Assembly (NCBI RefSeq): GCF_003326795.1
Contig: NZ_JPWI01000008.1
Span: 161,622 to 225,621 of the forward strand
DNA: 64,000 nucleotides
Direction of reading: 5' to 3'
Source: Thalassospira profundimaris
GTDB taxonomy: Bacteria; Pseudomonadota; Alphaproteobacteria; Rhodospirillales; Thalassospiraceae
Shown here: in pieces, positions 17,454 through 26,951 of the stretch
Position numbering within the stretch: the stretch's first letter is position 1
How the letters are laid out: each line of letters opens with the position of its first letter
Notes under the pieces: model-generated
Told to the model about the DNA's origin: nothing
Database searches by the model: none
Seen by the model: the letters and a program-made list of their open reading frames with translations, nothing else
Translations under genes and position numbers: made by a program

Positions 17454-18746
17454 TTAGTGGTTAACCGCGCGCGTGATTTCGGCAATGGCATTCGCGATGC
17501 CGTCTTCATCGGCGATCTTGCTTGCGACGCGTTCGGCGTTGTTGCGATAGGCCGGCGTTTCAAGGACCGTTTTGATCTGATGGGCCAGGATCGCGGCATC
17601 AAGTTTTGCAGGCTTGATCGGGCATGGCGCAACGCCAAGCCCGTGCAGGCGCTTTGCCCAGAAAGGTTGATCACCGAAAAACGGAATGATGATCGACGGG
17701 CGACCGGCGCGCAGTGCTGCGGCACAGGTGCCAGCCCCGCCATGATGAATGACGAGATCGACTTTCGGGAACAGCCAGTCATGGGGAACTTCGCGGACCG
17801 CAAGGATGTTGGATGGCCAGTCAATGTCGCCCATGCCGCCCCAGCCGGTTGCAATGATAGCGCTCACACCGGCTTGTGAGACGGCCTTAACAATCATCTC
17901 TGCCATCGCGGTCGGATCATTGCCGTGCATTGACCCGAAACCGATATATATCAGGTTTTCGTGACGTTCGACAAAGCTTTTTAATGCCGGATCAGGCAGG
18001 TTTGTTTGTGCGCCCCCGTCCAGAAACCAGTATCCAGTGACAGTTGCGTGTGTCGGCCAGTCTGTGGGGCGATTGATCACAGCGTTGCCAAAGGCGTGGA
18101 TCATGGGCAGCGTACCGGACTTACAAGACTGAAGGATGTCCAAAGAGTTGGCATTGATCCCGTTTTGGCGTCGTGCGGCCCATCTGTGAACTTGCCGACG
18201 CAGTGTCGCGTTCAAAAGCCTATATATCAGCGTGCCGGTCACGCGGTTATACCAGCGGCCCAACACACCTCTTGGGCCAAGATCGGGAACGCCCATATGC
18301 GGATAATCGCCGGTCGGGATAAAGGACGGGATCAGTTGCGCCATCACAACCGGGATACCGAAATGCCTGCCAATCGGCAGCGCGCCAAAGGTTTTCGGAT
18401 GAAAAACGATGACGTCGGGCTTGGCCTGATCTATCGCGCGGAAAATGCCATCAAGCAGCCTGTCCTGAAGACCACGCGCCTTTTTGCCGATGGCAAATAA
18501 CGATCTCAGTTTCGCCAAGGCCGATGCCTTCGGATCAGACGCATCGGCAAATTGCGGGTCATCCATAAGCGCAATCAGCGCATCGGTCAGGGCTGCGAAT
18601 TCAAGATCATGATCGGTGATAAAACCGGCAAAGCGTTCCGGGGCGGCGACGGTGACCCGATGCCCCTTTTGGATCAGTCCACGCCCCAACGCGACAAAGG
18701 GCTGCACATCGCCGCGCGTCCCATAGGTCATCAGCATGACATGCAT
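17454..18746 (-). CDS. GT1-family glycosyltransferase
   Basis: 430 residues from the ATG at 18746 (aaaggatgg upstream; the ORF start at 18770 has none). The N-terminal acceptor domain begins MHVMLMTYGTRGDVQPFVAL, the Glyco_transf_28 signature. The C-terminal nucleotide-sugar domain has VDLVIHHGGAGTCAAALRAG and PFFGDQPFWAKRL. This layout matches sterol/rhamnosyl/macrolide glycosyltransferases that modify hydrophobic acceptors. Donor and acceptor are unknown. It is convergent with the metal ATPase, with only 41 bases between stops. Confidence 0.88.
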   Translation of the reverse strand: MHVMLMTYGTRGDVQPFVALGRGLIQKGHRVTVAAPERFAGFITDHDLEFAALTDALIALMDDPQFADASDPKASALAKLRSLFAIGKKARGLQDRLLDGIFRAIDQAKPDVIVFHPKTFGALPIGRHFGIPVVMAQLIPSFIPTGDYPHMGVPDLGPRGVLGRWYNRVTGTLIYRLLNATLRRQVHRWAARRQNGINANSLDILQSCKSGTLPMIHAFGNAVINRPTDWPTHATVTGYWFLDGGAQTNLPDPALKSFVERHENLIYIGFGSMHGNDPTAMAEMIVKAVSQAGVSAIIATGWGGMGDIDWPSNILAVREVPHDWLFPKVDLVIHHGGAGTCAAALRAGRPSIIIPFFGDQPFWAKRLHGLGVAPCPIKPAKLDAAILAHQIKTVLETPAYRNNAERVASKIADEDGIANAIAEITRAVNH

Positions 18747-18846
18747 GATCCATCCTTTTTGCCGTTCCAAAGAACACCCTGCGCCTTAAAAGTTTAGCAG
18801 GTCTTGTCGCGGAAATCCGGCACGACAAAGGCAGGCAGGCAGCCGA

Positions 18847-21636
18847 TCATTTTTCGTTGCTCTGGTCGTTGCCAAGGAAGATCCGCGTCTGTTCAATCGC
18901 CTCGCGCAACCCAACCCGCTGGACTTCGACGTCTTCGGGGAAGGCGCCCAGAAGCCGTGACGGCATGCGGTTATCAAGCAGAACAAACACACCGCGATCT
19001 TCGGCACGACGCACAAGGCGGCCAAAGGCCTGTTTCATCCGAAGGCGCGTGAGCATGTCGTCATAACGCGCACCGTGGAATGCGGATTTACGGGCACGGT
19101 GGAGAATATCGGGGCGGGGCCATGGCACGCGGTCAAAGACGATCAGGCGCAAACTGTCGCCCGGTACATCAACGCCGTCACGCACGGCATCCGTACCCAG
19201 CAAACAGGCATCGCGTTCAACCCGGAAAATATCGATGAGTGTTGAGACATCCATGCCGTCAATATGCTGGGCGAGTAATTGCAGACCCGCATCATCCATC
19301 GGTCCGGTCAGGCGTTCATAAATCGCACGCAGACGGGTGATCGCGGTAAACAGGCCAAGCGCACCGCCACCGGACGCCAGAAACAGTTCGCGATAGGCCG
19401 CAGCAATATGGTCCGGGTTATCCCGGCCCAGATCATTGACGATGAAAACACGGGTCTGTTCGCGGTAATTATAGGGGCTTTTCATCGCCGCCCGGATGGC
19501 CGGAAGCGGCATGTGGGCGGCCCCCGTGCGGTCCTCGGCCACGGCCCAGTCAAAATCCTCGTCCCCGGTGCCATCGCGCAGGGTGGCGGACGTCACCACC
19601 ATGCCATGGGCGGTGGGGGCCAATGCCGATGTCAGCGGCAAGGTCGGATCAAGGTAATGGCGATGCATGCCAACATCAAAATCCCGGCCAAACTGCCGTT
19701 CAATCGCAAACCAGTCGACAAAGGTTTTGGGTGTTTCCTCGACTAATGATGCCAGCATTTCACGCCATGCCGCGACCTGCATGATCGCCCGGCGTTCAAG
19801 GGATCTGATGGCAGCATCAAGGCGCTGACGCTCCGCACTTTCAAGCTCATCAGCCTTTTCATCGAGCATATGGGCGATGATCTTGATCAGCGACTTGGCC
19901 GGTTTTTCCATGGCCTCAAGCGCGCGATCAAGATCGGCTGCACTGGCAAGGACTTCGTTCAGCGCCGGTTTGCAATCGGTCTCGATGGAATATCCGCGAT
20001 CACCTTCGGCGGAGCGTGCCATGACCTGCGCACGCACATGGGCAAGGAAGGTTTCCGCCGGGCCCTTGGCATGTTGCGATCCGTCATGAATGCGCGAAAG
20101 CCATCCCTGTTCCGGAAGGCATTGGGCGGCAACAATCACCGCATTGACCGCATCGCGCAGTTCATCGCGATCAAGGATCAGGGTTTCAAGCCGCTGTTTC
20201 AAACCACGCGCACGCGATGACCCCTTTTGCTCGGCCCCAAGCAGCCAGCGGCGCAATTCCTGCCCCTCCATCCCGGTCAGGTGGGATGAAAATGCCTTAT
20301 CGGCGGCATCAAACAAATGATGGCCTTCGTCAAAGACGTAACGGGTCGGCATCGAGCTGTCATCAAGCCCGCCCAAGGCCGCCTGCACCATGACAAGGGC
20401 ATGGTTGGCAACAACGATCTCGGCCGAACGGGCGCGGCGTACGGTCTTTTCGATAAAGCATTTCGAATAATGCGGGCAGGCAGCATAGATGCATTCGCCG
20501 CGCTGATCGGCCAATGCGCCGGTGAAGCGGTTACCCAGCAATTCGGTCAGCCAGGCGGGGAAATCACCGCCGACCATATCGCCATCGCGGGTATGGGATG
20601 CCCAACGCGCAATCAGGCCAAGCGGGGTGGCTTGGTGCGGTTGCTGGTTTAACGGGCGCTGCGCTTCTTCGAAATTCAGCAGGCAGAAATAGTTTTCGCG
20701 ACCCTTGCGGACCACGGCCTTAAGGCGTTTGTCCTTGGGGTCATCATAAAGCCGGTCAAGTTCCTGATCGATCTGGCGTTGCAGGTTGCGGGTATAGGTC
20801 GAAATCCAGACCGCGCCGTCATTTTTCTGGGCCCAAAGCGATGCTGGTGCCACGTAACCCAGCGTCTTGCCGGTGCCTGTTCCGGCCTCGGCCAAGACAA
20901 TATTGGGCGCACCATCATGCAGACGCGGGCCAAAGGCCGAACAGACCGATGAGGCATAATCGGCCTGTTGCGGGCGTTCTTCGGCCCCTTCGCCCAGAAG
21001 TTCTTTCAGGCGCTTGCGGGCATCCTTGGGATCAACCGGATAATTGGCGGGCGGCGGTGGCGGCGCATGTTCGGCCCATTCGCCAAGCTTTTTCCAGACC
21101 TTAAGCCCTTCATAGACCGCATAACGATGCGGGCCGTCGCCATCCGCACCAAGAGCAGCCAGAACCGAAACACCCCACGGCCAATGTCCGCGGGCCATCG
21201 GCCATGCAACCGAAAGAGCCGGGCCGCGCTTGTTACGATGAAGGGTGGCCAGTTCCTGCAAAAGCCGCTTCATGGCTTCTGCCAGTGCCTCGGCCTGACC
21301 GATCAGGTCATCGGCGGGCTTTTGACCCGTTGCCAACGCGATGCCACGCGGGGTCGGCACGCAAAACTGTGCCGGGCGGACAAAGGCAAACAGTTCGAGC
21401 AGGTCATGGGCCGGAAACGGATCGGATTTCAGACGCCGCGCGCAGGCCGGGGTATGCACCAGAATGGGACGGGTTGAACGTGCCTTTTTGGCGGCAGCCC
21501 CGTGCGGGAGTTCCTCGATCTCGCCATCTGGCGACAGAAACACAGCATGACGCAATCCAACGACCATGACTGGCGCATTGGGCGGCATAAAACGCGGTGT
21601 GGCTTCTTCGGAACGATCATCGAACATTTGGGGCAC
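18847..21636 (-). CDS. DinG/XPD-like ATP-dependent DNA helicase
   Basis: 929 residues. Walker A is EAGTGTGKTLGYVAPA, the DEAH-type box is VFDEGHHLF, and late helicase motifs include LLGTDAVRDGVDVPGD and KQAFGRLVRRAEDRGVFVLLD. Between the first motifs lie four cysteines (ENYFCLL...CIYAACPHYSKCF) in the position of the iron-sulfur cluster of XPD/DinG helicases. It would unwind DNA with 5'-3' polarity during repair. The start is either GTG 21636 or ATG 21627; neither has a strong ribosome site. Confidence 0.9.
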   Translation of the reverse strand: MPQMFDDRSEEATPRFMPPNAPVMVVGLRHAVFLSPDGEIEELPHGAAAKKARSTRPILVHTPACARRLKSDPFPAHDLLELFAFVRPAQFCVPTPRGIALATGQKPADDLIGQAEALAEAMKRLLQELATLHRNKRGPALSVAWPMARGHWPWGVSVLAALGADGDGPHRYAVYEGLKVWKKLGEWAEHAPPPPPANYPVDPKDARKRLKELLGEGAEERPQQADYASSVCSAFGPRLHDGAPNIVLAEAGTGTGKTLGYVAPASLWAQKNDGAVWISTYTRNLQRQIDQELDRLYDDPKDKRLKAVVRKGRENYFCLLNFEEAQRPLNQQPHQATPLGLIARWASHTRDGDMVGGDFPAWLTELLGNRFTGALADQRGECIYAACPHYSKCFIEKTVRRARSAEIVVANHALVMVQAALGGLDDSSMPTRYVFDEGHHLFDAADKAFSSHLTGMEGQELRRWLLGAEQKGSSRARGLKQRLETLILDRDELRDAVNAVIVAAQCLPEQGWLSRIHDGSQHAKGPAETFLAHVRAQVMARSAEGDRGYSIETDCKPALNEVLASAADLDRALEAMEKPAKSLIKIIAHMLDEKADELESAERQRLDAAIRSLERRAIMQVAAWREMLASLVEETPKTFVDWFAIERQFGRDFDVGMHRHYLDPTLPLTSALAPTAHGMVVTSATLRDGTGDEDFDWAVAEDRTGAAHMPLPAIRAAMKSPYNYREQTRVFIVNDLGRDNPDHIAAAYRELFLASGGGALGLFTAITRLRAIYERLTGPMDDAGLQLLAQHIDGMDVSTLIDIFRVERDACLLGTDAVRDGVDVPGDSLRLIVFDRVPWPRPDILHRARKSAFHGARYDDMLTRLRMKQAFGRLVRRAEDRGVFVLLDNRMPSRLLGAFPEDVEVQRVGLREAIEQTRIFLGNDQSNEK

Positions 21637-21728
21637 TATAAGCAGACAGCGACAGTGGCGCTACCGGGGAAATTGACCTATCTTTGAAATTATCAAGTTT
21701 GACAATCACCACAAGATGACCGTACCGA

Positions 21729-22574
21729 ATGGCAGCCCCGAATACCCGCAACCAGCATTTCTGGCGTGACGACGCGTTGCCGTTTGTCGAGCTCAGGCGC
21801 GTGGCGGACGGGCATGCTGTCTGTTATGAGCGCCATAGCCACGATACCTTTTCGATTGGCACGGTGAATGGTGGTCACAGCACCTATTGGAACCGCGGCA
21901 AGACCCATGAAACGCAAGCCGGTTCGGTGGTGATCCTGAATCCTGAGGATGTGCATGGCTGCAACCCGGTCAAGGGGGCGGACTGGTGTTATGACATGCT
22001 GTTTGTCGATCCGGGCTGGCTTCTGGATCTGCAGATCGAAATTGATGCCGATGCGGCCGGAAAATTTGCGATGTTTTCCGATACGATCAGCCACAATCCA
22101 AGGCTTTATAACGGGCTGGCCGATCTTGCCGATACGCTGATCAATCCGGATATTGATGTGCTGGGCAAGGAAACCGCCATGGTGTCGTTCTTTGGCGATT
22201 TGCATGTGCAGCTTGATCTGCGCGGTGATCTCGATGGCGGGATCGGTTCGGTCAATGACCGGAAAATGATCCGGGTCGCCGATTATATCCGCACGCATTA
22301 TGACGAGAATATCAGTCTTGATGCACTGGCCGGACTGGTTGGTTATTCGCGGTCCTATCTGGTGCGGGCTTTCAAAAAAACCTTTGGCATGACGCCCTAT
22401 GCCTATCTGATAAATTGCCGGGTCCAGCGCGCCCGTCATGCATTGCGGCGCGGGGAAAAGATCGTTGATGTGGCGCTTGAAACCGGCTTTGCCGATCAGG
22501 CGCATTTTCAGCGCATTTTCAAACGCCTGATGGCGACGACGCCACGGCAATATGCGCGCGGCAAGGCCGCCTGA
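21729..22574 (+). CDS. AraC family transcriptional regulator
   Basis: 281 residues. The N-terminal half is a cupin-like ligand domain (HDTFSIGTVNGGHSTYWN, VVILNPEDVHGCNPV). The C-terminal double HTH has ISLDALAGLVGYSRSYLVRAFKKTFGMTPYAYL and VDVALETGFADQAHFQRIFKR. Regulators of this subtype are commonly placed beside LysE-family exporters, and one lies convergently downstream. That pairing is suggestive only. Confidence 0.9.
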   Translation: MAAPNTRNQHFWRDDALPFVELRRVADGHAVCYERHSHDTFSIGTVNGGHSTYWNRGKTHETQAGSVVILNPEDVHGCNPVKGADWCYDMLFVDPGWLLDLQIEIDADAAGKFAMFSDTISHNPRLYNGLADLADTLINPDIDVLGKETAMVSFFGDLHVQLDLRGDLDGGIGSVNDRKMIRVADYIRTHYDENISLDALAGLVGYSRSYLVRAFKKTFGMTPYAYLINCRVQRARHALRRGEKIVDVALETGFADQAHFQRIFKRLMATTPRQYARGKAA

Positions 22575-22590
22575 GATCCGGGTAAAAAGA

Positions 22591-22614
22591 AAGGCGGATA
22601 CAATGATCCGCCTT
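22591..22614 (-). terminator. Terminator hairpin downstream of lysE-like gene
   Basis: Stem aaggcggat / atccgcctt with loop acaatg, followed on the minus strand by a T-rich run (tttcttttta). It lies between the convergent araC-like and lysE-like genes and best serves the latter. Confidence 0.7.
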
Positions 22615-22666
22615 GAAGTTCACACCTTGATATTTGCAGGTTTGCAGGGGGAGCAAGGTGTGGGGG

Positions 22667-23275
22667 TTATCCCAAAATCAGATAGATCGCACTGGCGGCC
22701 AGCAATATGGCCATCGCCCGGTTAAACATGCGGATGCGCGATGGTTCGCCCAGAAAACGCGATAAAAACGCCCCGGCATAGGCCCAGCATGCGATCGCCG
22801 CAAAACAGATGACGAAATAGATCGCAGTGAATTCCCAGATCAGGGTCGGTGCCCCGGATGAGGCATAGGCCCCCATCCCGGCGATCGAGGCCAGCCATGC
22901 CTTGGGGTTTAGCCATTGCATCACCGCCCCGGTCATGACGGAGGGGCCGGAACCGGCATCGCTTTTGCCAAGTTCACCATTTGATGAAAACAGCTTCCAG
23001 GCCATGAATAACAGAAAAGCAACACCCGCCCACTGGATGAGGGTGGTCAGTTGCGGAAAGGTTTCAAGCAACTGATGCAGGCCAAGCCCGATCAACAACA
23101 AAAGCAGGCAAAATCCGGCAGTGGCCCCGAAAACAAGGCGGAGCGAGGGCCGGAAACCGAACTGAACGCCCGAGCTCAGGACAAGAATATTGACCGGGCC
23201 GGGGGTGATCGAGGCGGCAAGCGCAAAGCTTGCCATCGAAAGATACAGGCTCATGGTTGCGCTAAAGGGGAGCAT
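22667..23275 (-). CDS. LysE/RhtB family amino-acid exporter
   Basis: 202 residues from the ATG at 23275 (gaggaaacc upstream). It has the family opening SFALAASITPGPVNILVLSSG and about six hydrophobic segments, with QWLNPKAWLASIAGMGAY as the second conserved block. Family members export amino acids or their derivatives across the inner membrane. It is adjacent to, and convergent with, an AraC regulator. Substrate unknown. Confidence 0.88.
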   Translation of the reverse strand: MLPFSATMSLYLSMASFALAASITPGPVNILVLSSGVQFGFRPSLRLVFGATAGFCLLLLLIGLGLHQLLETFPQLTTLIQWAGVAFLLFMAWKLFSSNGELGKSDAGSGPSVMTGAVMQWLNPKAWLASIAGMGAYASSGAPTLIWEFTAIYFVICFAAIACWAYAGAFLSRFLGEPSRIRMFNRAMAILLAASAIYLILG

Positions 23276-23383
23276 GCGTTTGGTTTCCTCTGTGGGGCTT
23301 TTCCTTGTTCCAAGCCTGCCATGACGGATGCGGGCTTTATTGAACAAAATTGACCTTCAGAGGAAGGCGGGGACGATTTTTGC

Positions 23384-23426
23384 AAAAAAAACCGCAACCG
23401 GATGTGATGCCGGTTGCGGTTTTTTG
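23384..23426 (-). terminator. Strong terminator of the small anchored protein gene
   Basis: A 12-bp perfect stem (aaccgcaaccgg / ccggttgcggtt), an 8-nt loop and T/A runs on both sides. It lies between two minus-strand genes, so it ends the 23483-23851 transcript. Confidence 0.85.
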
Positions 23427-23482
23427 ATTTGGTTCATTTGCCGTTTTGGCCAAAGGCCGTGACGGGCCCGGAGATGGACCAA

Positions 23483-23851
23483 TCAGCTTTTGGTCATGTC
23501 CATCAGAAGCGATGCACAGCGCTGGGCAATGTCATTGCGCGGCTCTTCGCTGCCCGGCATGGTTGCCCAACCCTTGGCGATGACGAAATCATCACGCTTG
23601 TAAGAGCTTTCCTCTTTCAGGGCGGCAAGTTCCGCCATCTGATTGTTCGGGGTCAGCGTCTTGAACTGGGCAACGCAAACAGGCGCCATGGCGGCAATAA
23701 CAGATTCCTTGCTGCTGGTTTCAGCCATCTTTTCGGCTGTGCTGCCAGATACGACCGAGCCGGTGCTGAAACCGACGATGGTGATCAGGACAGCACCGAC
23801 AACGCCGCCCCAGATTGCGGGTTTAACCCATGTGGCGATTGTCATTGGCAT
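23483..23851 (-). CDS. Small membrane-anchored protein of unknown function
   Basis: 122 residues from the ATG at 23851 (aaaggat upstream); an ATG at 23845 is the alternative. One hydrophobic segment (AIWGGVVGAVLITIVGFSTGSVV) anchors an extracytoplasmic domain with two cysteines (PVCVAQF and AQRCASLL) that could form a disulfide. Phrases such as KRDDFVIAKGWATMPGS look conserved in Rhodospirillales proteins, but I know no function. It is monocistronic, with its own terminator. Confidence 0.7.
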   Translation of the reverse strand: MPMTIATWVKPAIWGGVVGAVLITIVGFSTGSVVSGSTAEKMAETSSKESVIAAMAPVCVAQFKTLTPNNQMAELAALKEESSYKRDDFVIAKGWATMPGSEEPRNDIAQRCASLLMDMTKS

Positions 23852-24048
23852 AATAAAGATCCTTTTGGTCAGGCTATGAAATGCATTTTCCATAGAGCTG
23901 TTGTGCCAAAGGAAGACATTATCGGCGCACAATTACAATTGATTTATATTTTTATATTTAAATCATTGGTGGGTTTTTTGACATTATTTTGAAACATGTC
24001 GCACTTTTATTATCAAACATGTTCAGATATTTGGCGTGATTTCGGGTG

Positions 24049-24480
24049 TTAAAATAATGATCCAAGCCAAGCTGCGCCACCGGCAATCATGGCATAGCGT
24101 GCGGCCTTGCCAATGGTGACAAGGATCAAAAACGGTATGAAGCGAACCCGCATGACGCCTGCAAAAAGGGTCAGCGGATCGCCAATAACCGGAAGCCATG
24201 CAAGCAAGAGTGACCAAAGCCCGTATTTGCCAAACCAGTGCGACGCACGATCCAGTGCATCGGGCGAAACCGGGAACCAGCGGCGATCCTTGAAGTGATC
24301 GACATAAAGACCAAGCCCCCAATTGATGATAGAGCCCAGCACATTGCCAAGGGTTGCGATGGCGACCAGAAGCCAGATGGCATGATCGCCCGCAGCAACC
24401 ATTGCGCCAAGGGCCGCCTCGGACGTTCCGGGCAGAATGGTTGCCGATGTCAGGGCCGAAAGGAAAAGGGCAAACAGCAC
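24049..24480 (-). CDS. YqaA family (DedA-like) membrane protein
   Basis: 143 residues, GTG start. Four hydrophobic segments are present with the family features LPGTSEAALGAMVAAGDH, TLGNVLGSIINWGLGLY and LLLAWLPVIGDPLTLFAGVMR, matching the VTT/SNARE-associated fold. DedA relatives take part in lipid flipping and membrane homeostasis; YqaA itself is undefined. It starts 26 bases after the stop of the upstream monooxygenase gene, suggesting cotranscription. Confidence 0.82.
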   Translation of the reverse strand: MLFALFLSALTSATILPGTSEAALGAMVAAGDHAIWLLVAIATLGNVLGSIINWGLGLYVDHFKDRRWFPVSPDALDRASHWFGKYGLWSLLLAWLPVIGDPLTLFAGVMRVRFIPFLILVTIGKAARYAMIAGGAAWLGSLF

Positions 24481-24506
24481 GGGTTTAAAGCCGATCCGGT
24501 CAGATG

Positions 24507-24803
24507 TTATGACTTGATCGTGAATTTGCGAATATCAAGCGGGCCGTCAAGGACTTCGTCCTTGGTATCGGCAAAGGCGCGCAGATAAGGCTGTTCAAAA
24601 TGGCTGGCAAGGTCTTCTTCGGAGCGCCAGTTTTCATAGGCCAGCCAGACGGCCGGATCTTCCTGCGACTGGTGCATGTCATAGCTGATGCAGCCTTCTT
24701 CGGCGCGCGACGGCTCGACAAGGGCCAGAAGCCGCTTGCCCAGTTCTTCCTCCATGCCCGGTTTGGCGCGCGAATAGACAACAAGGGTAAGCTGCTTGGA
24801 CAT
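24507..24803 (-). CDS. Antibiotic-biosynthesis-monooxygenase-like (quinol monooxygenase) protein
   Basis: 98 residues from the ATG at 24803. The ferredoxin-like ABM fold is seen in LTLVVYSRAKPGMEEELGKRLLALVEPSRAEEGCISYDMHQS and AVWLAYENWRSEEDLASHFEQPYL. Such small enzymes oxidise quinols or degrade reactive compounds without a cofactor. It lies just downstream of the organic-peroxide gene ohr but is separated from it by a terminator, so a shared stress role is possible, not shown. Confidence 0.82.
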   Translation of the reverse strand: MSKQLTLVVYSRAKPGMEEELGKRLLALVEPSRAEEGCISYDMHQSQEDPAVWLAYENWRSEEDLASHFEQPYLRAFADTKDEVLDGPLDIRKFTIKS

Positions 24804-24908
24804 GATAAGTTCCCGATTTTCTGAATATTTATTGTGACGAGGTGGATCATCGGCGCCCACAACCCGATCGGCAACAGTTTAATGAACGACGACCTGAAAA
24901 ACAAAGAA

Positions 24909-24938
24909 AAGGCCCGGTGCGGGGTAACACCGGGCCTT
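24909..24938 (-). terminator. Terminator of the ohr gene
   Basis: Stem aaggcccggtg / caccgggcctt (11 bp) with an 8-nt loop. On the minus strand it is followed by ttttctttgttttt. Confidence 0.85.
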
Positions 24939-24993
24939 TGAATGCCGATCAGCAAATGGGGGCTGCTGACCAGCAGGGGGGGAACTGATAAAA

Positions 24994-25419
24994 TCAGGCA
25001 ATCACCGAAGTTACTTCGACATTGCCGCGCGTTGCGTTCGAATACGGGCAGATCTTGTGCGCTTCTTCGACCAGTTTCTCGGCCTCGGCCTTGTCAAGGC
25101 CCGGAAGCGAGATGGTCAGGGTCACAGCAAGACCAAATCCACCGGCAGAACGCGGGCCGATACCGACATCGGCAGTGACAGAAACATCAGCCGGAACTTT
25201 CGGGCCACCCTGGGAAGAAACGAACTTCATCGCACCGATGAAACAGGCCGAGTAACCCATGGCAAACAACTGTTCGGGGTTGTTGCCGTCGCCACCTGCA
25301 CCACCAAGTTCCTTTGGCGTGGTCAGCTTGACATCAAGCGAACCATCAGCGGTTTTGGCGCGACCATCGCGGCCACCGGTTGCAGAAGCTTGTGCGGTGT
25401 ATTTGACATCAACAGACAT
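24994..25419 (-). CDS. ohr: Organic hydroperoxide resistance protein Ohr
   Basis: 141 residues from the ATG at 25419, which gives the standard Ohr length and has aaggatg 6 nt upstream. The OsmC/Ohr fold shows NPEQLFAMGYSACFIGAMKFV with the first catalytic cysteine and AHKICPYSNATRGNVEV with the second. These cysteines reduce organic and lipid hydroperoxides using lipoylated proteins. The MarR/OhrR-type regulator is divergent from the esterase gene just upstream, completing the classical ohr-ohrR pair with one gene in between. Confidence 0.93.
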   Translation of the reverse strand: MSVDVKYTAQASATGGRDGRAKTADGSLDVKLTTPKELGGAGGDGNNPEQLFAMGYSACFIGAMKFVSSQGGPKVPADVSVTADVGIGPRSAGGFGLAVTLTISLPGLDKAEAEKLVEEAHKICPYSNATRGNVEVTSVIA

Positions 25420-25544
25420 GGTTTTCATCCTTTGTTTGATCAATGGTTTGGTTTCGGTGATTACCCGGCTGTCTTTTCCATATGTCGCCGGGGGTGGGCA
25501 GGCGCAACCGCGCCTACCCGAAAGAGAGTATGAAAGTTTTGTGA

Positions 25545-26588
25545 TCATTCACCGTGAAGGGCGTTGTGCAGATACTGACCGGCCTGGGCGATTGCTGCTT
25601 TGGCGGCCGGGGTGTCAGCAAGGGCATTGAGCATCACAAAATCATGGATCGTGCCGTTATAGCGGGTGACCGTGACATCAACGCCAGCCTGCGACAATTT
25701 GCGGGCATAGGCTTCGCCTTCATCACGCAGCACATCGTTTTCAGCCGTGATCACAAGGGCAGGGGCCTGACCGGCAAGCTGATCTTGTGTCGCATGGATC
25801 GGCGTTATTTTCGGATCAGTACGGTCAATGCCTTCGGGCAGATACTGGTTCCAGAACCATTCCATGGCAGGCCGGGTCAACCACGGGCCGTTGGCAAAGC
25901 TGGTGTAGGATCCGTTATCAAAGTTCGCGTCCGTCACCGGATAGAACAGGACCTGTGCGGTGATCGCCGGACCTTTGCGTTCCTGTGCCAGCAACGAGAC
26001 TACGGCGGTCATGTTGCCCCCGACACTGTCACCGGCAATCGCCAGACGGGTTGGATCGACATTCAGCTGTTCGGCATGTTCGGCGACATATTTGGTCACC
26101 GCATAATCCTGTTCGATGGCGACCGGGTAGCGGTGTTCGGGTGACCGTTCATAATCGACAAAGACCAGGGCGGCATTGGCGCGAACCGCAAGTTCACGGA
26201 CCAGTCGGTCGTGGGTTCCCTTGTCCCCCATCACCCAGCCTGCGCCGTGGAAATACACGATCACCGGGAGACGTTGCTGATTACCCGCCGGGCGGATGAT
26301 GCGTACATTGGTCTGGCCGGTCGGGCCGACGGCAAAGACGGTGTCGGTGATATCAACAGCCGGTTTGGCAATTTTGCCGGATTGTGCACCGGCCAGAACG
26401 TTGCGGGCTTCAGTTGGTGTCAGGGTGTAGATCGCCGGGCCGCCGGATGCTTCAAGGACATTGATGAAGTTCTGGGTGGCCGGTTCGAGAACCGGTTCAG
26501 CAAAGGCAGCCGAAGATGCAATCGCCGTCGAGAGTGCCAGTACGCCAGAAAATGCAGCTGCGGCAACTTTGGTTTTGAATGGGCTCAT
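25545..26588 (-). CDS. Secreted alpha/beta hydrolase, HSL-type esterase
   Basis: 347 residues with a signal peptide (AAAAFSGVLALSTAIASSAAFA before EPVLE). The hormone-sensitive-lipase family motifs are present: oxyanion loop FHGAGWVMGD (Ala replaces the second Gly of the usual HGGGW), nucleophile elbow AGDSVGGN, the Asp in ENDVLRDEGEAY and the His in TIHDFVML. It would hydrolyse acyl esters in the periplasm. It sits between ohrR and ohr and its promoter carries OhrR-like boxes, so it is probably induced by organic peroxides together with ohr. Confidence 0.88.
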   Translation of the reverse strand: MSPFKTKVAAAAFSGVLALSTAIASSAAFAEPVLEPATQNFINVLEASGGPAIYTLTPTEARNVLAGAQSGKIAKPAVDITDTVFAVGPTGQTNVRIIRPAGNQQRLPVIVYFHGAGWVMGDKGTHDRLVRELAVRANAALVFVDYERSPEHRYPVAIEQDYAVTKYVAEHAEQLNVDPTRLAIAGDSVGGNMTAVVSLLAQERKGPAITAQVLFYPVTDANFDNGSYTSFANGPWLTRPAMEWFWNQYLPEGIDRTDPKITPIHATQDQLAGQAPALVITAENDVLRDEGEAYARKLSQAGVDVTVTRYNGTIHDFVMLNALADTPAAKAAIAQAGQYLHNALHGE

Positions 26589-26653
26589 GGGTCTGTTCCT
26601 TTGAGAAGGCCCGGTGACCGGGCGGTGTGTCGTTTCGGTGAATTATGTATCGC

Positions 26654-26737
26654 ATACAATTAAATCGTGTGCGATATAAAAATGGAGATACCAGGCATGC
26701 AATTAAATCGCTTGTAATTAAATCGTGCGCGATATAA
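26654..26737. promoter_or_regulatory. Repeated OhrR-type operator boxes
   Basis: Three copies of an aattaaatcg core start at 26658, 26701 and 26716. Two of them extend into a 22-bp near-perfect direct repeat ending gatataa (26658-26679 and 26716-26737, one mismatch). Known OhrR operators contain tacaatt-aattgta elements, and the first copy reads atacaattaaatcg. The region separates the esterase and ohrR genes, so one protein could govern both directions. Confidence 0.7.
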
Positions 26738-26951
26738 TGTCTCTGACCCTGATTCCAGAACTCCTGATTTTCTGCAGGGATGCAGGATCAGGGAGCGTGA
26801 TAAAATATCTATGGAATCAATGGGTTATGTGGATGTCGTGTTGAAAGTCGCCGCAGATATTTGACCCGACCCGCATGCCGATATATGTCAAGACAAGTCG
26901 TAATGATCCGGCATATGCCAGATCCCGCCCCGTTTCAGACAGGATGAACCG

